NCBI RefSeq assembly: GCF_016735695.1
Contig: NZ_JAERQD010000023.1
Location: 39,709-103,708, forward strand
Source of the DNA: Microvirga zambiensis WSM3693
GTDB taxonomy: Bacteria > Pseudomonadota > Alphaproteobacteria > Rhizobiales > Beijerinckiaceae
Reading direction: 5' to 3'
Length of the DNA: 64,000 nt
Made by a program: the position numbers and the translations under genes. Below are positions 60,317-64,000 of this stretch, piece after piece (the first letter of the stretch is position 1; each line of letters begins with the position of its first letter). Under the pieces are notes generated by a model, which worked only from the letters and a program-made list of their open reading frames with translations, searched no databases and was not told where the DNA came from.

Positions 60317-61489
60317 TCACGAACTCGCGCAGGTCGCCGCGAGCCGCCGCATGAAGGCGGCGCCCGCTTCGAGCTGGTTCAGCGTGATGTATTCATCCGG
60401 CTGATGCGCCTGATCGATCGAGCCGGGGCCGCAGACGACAGTCGGAATGCCCGCTGCCTGATAATGTCCCGCCTCCGTGCCGAAGGGCACGGTCTGCGTG
60501 TGGTTCTTGCCGGCGAGACGTAAGGTGAGGGTTTCGGCAAAGGATCCTGGATCCGGCGCAAGTCCCGGCACGGCCACTTCGAGATTCGTCTCGATCCGGC
60601 CGAACTCGCCGAAGCGGTTAAGGCGCTTGAGAGCAACCTCCTCGACGAACCGGTCGAGGCGCGCCGGGATTTCCTGCGGATCGAGGCTCGGCAGGCCGCG
60701 GAATTCCCAGTGGAAGCTGCAGGATTTGGAGAGGATATTGCGCGCCGTACCGCCTGCGATCGTACCCACATGCACGGTCGTGTAGGGGGGATCGAAGCGC
60801 CCGCTCGTGTCGCCCCGCGACATCATCTCATCCGCGATCTGGTTGAGTTCCGTGACCAGTTCGGCTGCCGTCATCACGGCGCTCGCGCCGAGGTAGGGCT
60901 TCGAGGAATGCGCCTCGAAGCCGTGCACAATGGTGGTGAAGGTGACGACGCTTTTATGCGCATCCACCACTTCGAGCATCGTCGGTTCGCCGACGATCGC
61001 AGCTTGCGGCAGGGGCAAGTCATGCCCGAGGCGGCGGATCGTATCGACGACGCCGAGACACGTGGTCTCCTCGTCGTATGAGAGCATGATGTGGATCGGC
61101 GTCGTGAGATCGGCCGCCAGGAATTCCGGCACCAGGGCGAGCGCGAGCGCATCGAAGGCCTTCATGTCCACCGCACCGCGCCCATAGGCGCGCCCGTTCT
61201 CCACGCGCAGCGTGAACGGATCGGACGTCCAGGCCTGGCCCGTGACCGGCACCACGTCGGTGTGGCCGGAGAGCACGATGCCGCCGCGATCCTGCGGGCC
61301 GATGGTGGCATAGAGCGCCGCCTTGTCGCCGGCTTCATTGGGCACCCGCACATAAGGCACGTTCCAGCTCTGGAGATAGCTCTCGACGAATGCGATCAGG
61401 GCTAAGTTCGACTTCGAACTCACGGTGTCGAACGAGACAAGTTTCGCCAGCATTTCGAGCGGCGTGAACCGCTGACCGTTGAGAGACAT
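60317..61489 (-). CDS. argE: Acetylornithine deacetylase
   Basis: A 390-residue M20 metallohydrolase that removes acetate from N-acetylornithine. Metal and catalytic residues are seen in SGHTDVVPVTGQAW, AYGRGAVDMKAFDA, LSYDEETTCLG and IVGEPTMLEV; the C-terminal metal His is in PFGTEAGHYQAAG. ATG 61489 is chosen for the GAGG site 6 bases upstream and the family-like MSLNGQRFTPLEML; the longer frame to 61711 overlaps apaG. It is 7 bases downstream of apaG. Opposite strand to argDF, so arginine genes here form two units. Confidence 0.93.
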   Translation of the reverse strand: MSLNGQRFTPLEMLAKLVSFDTVSSKSNLALIAFVESYLQSWNVPYVRVPNEAGDKAALYATIGPQDRGGIVLSGHTDVVPVTGQAWTSDPFTLRVENGRAYGRGAVDMKAFDALALALVPEFLAADLTTPIHIMLSYDEETTCLGVVDTIRRLGHDLPLPQAAIVGEPTMLEVVDAHKSVVTFTTIVHGFEAHSSKPYLGASAVMTAAELVTELNQIADEMMSRGDTSGRFDPPYTTVHVGTIAGGTARNILSKSCSFHWEFRGLPSLDPQEIPARLDRFVEEVALKRLNRFGEFGRIETNLEVAVPGLAPDPGSFAETLTLRLAGKNHTQTVPFGTEAGHYQAAGIPTVVCGPGSIDQAHQPDEYITLNQLEAGAAFMRRLAATCASS

Positions 61490-61496
61490 GAAAACC

Positions 61497-61889
61497 TCAG
61501 TGAAGCACGCGGTTCGTGCGGGGAATGTCGAGGGAGAAGGCGGGGATCTCGGCGTCGAAGGTTTCGCCGCCGGCGGTCTCCATGAGGTAGGTGCCCTGCA
61601 TGGTGCCGCTCGGGGTGGGGAGGGGGCAGCCGCTGGTATAGCTAAAACTTTCGCCCGGGCCGAGCACCGGCTCCTCGCCGACGACGCCGGTGCCGCGCAC
61701 CTCCTGCACATGCCCGTGCTCGTCGGTGATCAGCCAGTGGCGCGAGCGCAGCTGCACGCGGTCCAGGCTCCCGTTGATGATCTCGACCGTGTAGGCGAAG
61801 AAGTAGCGGCCCTGCTCGGGCGAGGACTCTTCCGGCATGTAGCGCGGCGTCACCGTCACGCTGATGCCGCGGGTCACAGCCTGATACAT
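61497..61889 (-). CDS. apaG: ApaG protein (Co2+/Mg2+ efflux-linked)
   Basis: A 130-residue beta-sandwich protein, the usual length. The family motif is RYFFAYTVEIINGSLDRVQL, SRHWLITDEHGHVQEVRGTG and VVGEEPVLGPGESFSYTSG. Its exact activity is unsettled in the literature; related to Co2+ resistance in enterobacteria. ATG 61889 with aagg 7 bases upstream matches family starts; it is probably co-transcribed with argE, which starts 7 bases after it. Confidence 0.94.
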   Translation of the reverse strand: MYQAVTRGISVTVTPRYMPEESSPEQGRYFFAYTVEIINGSLDRVQLRSRHWLITDEHGHVQEVRGTGVVGEEPVLGPGESFSYTSGCPLPTPSGTMQGTYLMETAGGETFDAEIPAFSLDIPRTNRVLH

Positions 61890-62085
61890 GAGCACGCCTT
61901 CGGCCGGTAGAGGAATTCCATGCGCTCTTGGTTAAGGCCGGCCGAAGGCCTCGTCAATCGAGGGGTGGAGCACCGGGTCGGAGGGATGCCCAGGGGGATA
62001 ATTCCGTTTGAGAATTGCGTAACAACCCTTAGAGAATACTGCCAGGCTCAATAGCGAAAGAGGGCGGGGCCCTCGGAAGACGAAC

Positions 62086-63177
62086 ATGGTTGCGGTGAAG
62101 GACGGGATCCAGTCGGCAGATGCCATCATGCGCCTCGCGGAAGCAGGCGTCATCGCGCCGGAGACGCCCTTTGCCTCCGACCAGGTCCAGCCGGCGAGCC
62201 TCGATCTCAGGCTCGGGCGCCGGGCCTACCGGGTGCGGGCCAGCTTCCTGCCGGGCCGCAACCATACGGTCCGCGACCGGCTCGACCAGCTGAGCTTCCA
62301 CGAGATCGATCTCGCGAACGGCGCCATTCTGGAGACGGGCAGCGTCTATATCGCCGAACTGCAGGAGTCCCTGGCCCTGCCGGAGGATCTGTCGGCGGCC
62401 GCCAACCCGAAGAGCTCGACCGGCCGCATCGACGTGTTCACCCGCGTGATCACCGACCGGAGCCAGGAATTCGACACCATCGGTGCGGGCTATCGCGGCC
62501 GCCTCTATGCCGAGATCTCGCCGCGCACCTTTCCTGTGCTGGTCCGCACCGGCACGCGCCTGTCGCAGCTGCGCCTGCGCAAGGGCCATGTGCGCCTGAG
62601 CGACGCCGAGCTCCAGAAGGTTCATGAGCAGGAGCGCGTCGTGACCTCCGCCGAGCCCTCGATCCAGGACGGCGTCGCCGTCAGCGTCGATCTCGCGGGC
62701 TTCGGGGCCGACAACCTCATCGGCTATCGCGCCAAGCGCCATACGGGGCTGGTCGACGTGGACAAGCCAGGCTCCTGCCGCATCGCGGATTTCTGGGAGC
62801 CGCTCTATGCCGATGCCTCCCGCACCTTGATCCTCGATCCGGGCCAGTTCTACATCCTCGCCTCCAAGGAGGCGGTGCACGTGCCCCCCGATTATGCCGC
62901 CGAGATGGTGCCCTTCGATCCGCTGGTGGGCGAGTTCCGCGTCCATTACGCCGGCTTCTTCGATCCGGGCTTCGGCCATGCCGGAGCGGGAGGGGAGGGG
63001 GCCCGCGCCGTGCTCGAGGTGCGCTCCCGCGACGTGCCCTTCATCCTGGAAGACGGGCAGATTGTCGGCCGCCTCGTCTACGAGCGCATGGCCGAGCGTC
63101 CGAAGGTGCTCTACGGCGCGGGTGCAGGTTCGAACTATCAGGCGCAAGGGCTGAAGCTCTCAAAACACTTCCGATAA
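62086..63177 (+). CDS. dcd: 2'-deoxycytidine 5'-triphosphate deaminase (long type)
   Basis: A 363-residue protein made of two dUTPase-like beta domains, the PF06559-type dCTP deaminase of Hyphomicrobiales, about double the E. coli enzyme. Sites include PASLDLRLGRRAYRVRASFL, NPKSSTGRIDVFTRVITD (catalytic region), YRGRLYAEISPRTFPVL and YAAEMVPFDPLVGEF. It deaminates dCTP to dUTP for thymidylate synthesis. It stands alone; the 190 bases before it have nothing recognised. Confidence 0.93.
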   Translation: MVAVKDGIQSADAIMRLAEAGVIAPETPFASDQVQPASLDLRLGRRAYRVRASFLPGRNHTVRDRLDQLSFHEIDLANGAILETGSVYIAELQESLALPEDLSAAANPKSSTGRIDVFTRVITDRSQEFDTIGAGYRGRLYAEISPRTFPVLVRTGTRLSQLRLRKGHVRLSDAELQKVHEQERVVTSAEPSIQDGVAVSVDLAGFGADNLIGYRAKRHTGLVDVDKPGSCRIADFWEPLYADASRTLILDPGQFYILASKEAVHVPPDYAAEMVPFDPLVGEFRVHYAGFFDPGFGHAGAGGEGARAVLEVRSRDVPFILEDGQIVGRLVYERMAERPKVLYGAGAGSNYQAQGLKLSKHFR

Positions 63178-63251
63178 CCTTGGCACTTTCGGTGACGAAA
63201 GCCGCAACCCTCTTGCAGGATCGAGGGAAGGCCGGATATGAATAGAGAGAC

Positions 63252-63326
63252 GCGGGTGTAGTTCAGAGGTAGAACGTCAGCTTCCCAAGCTGAATGTCGT
63301 GGGTTCGATTCCCATCGCCCGCTCCA
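63252..63326 (+). tRNA. tRNA-Gly(CCC)
   Basis: A full cloverleaf: acceptor gcgggtg / cgcccgc, D-stem gttc/gaac, anticodon stem tcagc/gctga around the loop ttcccaa (anticodon CCC at 63284-63286), T-stem gtggg/cccat with loop ttcgatt, discriminator T and encoded CCA at 63324-63326. Confidence 0.97.
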
Positions 63327-63774
63327 ACGATTTCCCTTAAAGCGCAATCTGTTCTTCGGCCCGCGTCTTTGCTCGCGCGCGGTGCTCCATCAGTTGGCTG
63401 CATCAATGTGAGGGTTCCGGAGTTGACAAACGATCCGGGAATCGACATATCCGCAGCCCCGCCGGAATTCAGTTCGGGCGAGCTTCACTCTCACAAGACG
63501 CCGACGCTGCCGAGATCCTCGGATCCCGCAGTCTGTCCGGGTCGCGGTCAAGAACTGAAAATGTTCTGACCAACGGCACGAGCCACGGATGCCAGTAGAT
63601 GGCAGCGATCCCTGGTTCCTCTGACGACAATGAGAAGCTTTCGGATCGAGATTATCGATCTGAAAGAAATAAACGCAAAGGCTAATACGCTTTTGCGAAC
63701 GAAGAAGCTTGCTTGAATACTGAAGGACTGCGTCGAGGCGACGCAAATTTCGGAAAATTTCTTCGAAATTGGTG
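63327..63774. other. Spacer between tRNA-Gly and the rrn promoter
   Basis: About 450 bases. Short open frames occur on both strands but none has a convincing start, motif or codon pattern. The end is AT-rich (around 63660-63770), as expected for upstream activating DNA of an rRNA promoter. Confidence 0.6.
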
Positions 63775-63803
63775 TTGACCTACGGAAGGGCTTCGGATAG
63801 AAC
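63775..63803 (+). promoter_or_regulatory. Ribosomal RNA operon promoter
   Basis: TTGACC at 63775-63780, a 17-base spacer and TAGAAC at 63798-63803, followed by a long leader without a gene. It is preceded by an AT-rich stretch with cggaaaatttcttcgaaatt, which fits an UP-like element. Confidence 0.8.
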
Positions 63804-63924
63804 CTCTTCATCGGCGGCGCGGTTCTGATGGGCTGGCGCCGGGGACTTTAAGGGATCTGGCGGTTCGCGAGGACGGCCGGGGCGCTTGAGGTCCGGTTCT
63901 TTGTCTTTCGGGACGAGGGATTTT

Positions 63925-63936
63925 TGCTCTTTGACA
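63925..63936 (+). promoter_or_regulatory. rRNA leader boxA antitermination site
   Basis: tgctctttgaca is the boxA element found 100-200 bases ahead of 16S rRNA in Hyphomicrobiales; the following agagaagcgt-type leader sequence is also typical. The 16S gene should begin beyond 64000. Confidence 0.88.
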
Positions 63937-64000
63937 TTGTTGAGAGGGGAAGAGAAGCGTAGGCGGCGGTGTCCTTGCGCCGGTCCGGATGGATCGGGTG

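Noticed and set aside
63548..63811. 87-codon minus-strand frame before the rrn promoter
   Set aside because: It runs into the AT-rich rrn upstream region and promoter, with no ribosome-binding site and no motif.

Overview
The window is a GC-rich chromosomal stretch of an alphaproteobacterium, most likely a Hyphomicrobiales member near Methylobacteriaceae (Microvirga or Methylobacterium type; inferred from gene content, not tested by alignment). The indicators are a GcrA cell-cycle regulator, a Porin_2-type porin, a phasin, O-succinylhomoserine sulfhydrylase, the long PF06559-type dCTP deaminase, an Irr-like iron control element, and an rRNA leader whose boxA has the alphaproteobacterial form.

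Layout. 1-2.8 kb: end of a FabI-type enoyl reductase, a small membrane protein coupled to an HlyD-type membrane-fusion protein, and a phasin. 3.0-8.1 kb: secreted Gly/Tyr-rich proteins, a 918-residue SH3-domain protein and a porin. 8.2-14.7 kb: a minus-strand fermentative block of AspT-like antiporter, PflA and PflB, with a Tat-signal-bearing L-serine dehydratase upstream. 14.9-16.7 kb: small exported proteins and a 251-residue RTX protein. 16.9-21.1 kb: a hydroxyproline-type catabolic cluster (GntR regulator, DapA-family lyase, proline-racemase-family epimerase, FAD D-amino-acid dehydrogenase).

21.1-32.9 kb is the most unusual part. A heme-utilisation protein (HmuS) is divergent, across an AT-rich region with an Irr-box-like site, from a gene set made of a large RTX/cadherin protein carrying two HasA-hemophore-like domains, a TonB-dependent heme-type receptor, and a second HasA-like RTX protein. 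It is followed by a small His-motif membrane protein and a 1239-residue RTX protein with segmental duplications. This looks like a heme-scavenging locus whose hemophores are fused to calcium-binding secretion modules. No type I secretion, heme ABC transporter or TonB/ExbBD genes lie beside it.

33-48 kb: a complete Tat-exported TRAP transporter, MetZ, an RmlD-type reductase, gamma-glutamyltransferase, an MFS transporter, an SLT-domain protein, a BtuF-like binding protein, CobU/CobP and an HWE-type histidine kinase. 48-56 kb: an LPG-synthase-like membrane protein, then phoR, a three-repeat Pho box, pstSCAB-phoU-phoB and a strong bidirectional terminator. 56-63 kb: gcrA, a GANTC-rich region, the coupled argD-argF-hslO operon, a dispersed palindromic repeat, apaG-argE and dcd. 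63-64 kb: tRNA-Gly(CCC), then an rrn promoter and boxA leader, so a 16S rRNA gene should begin just past the right edge.
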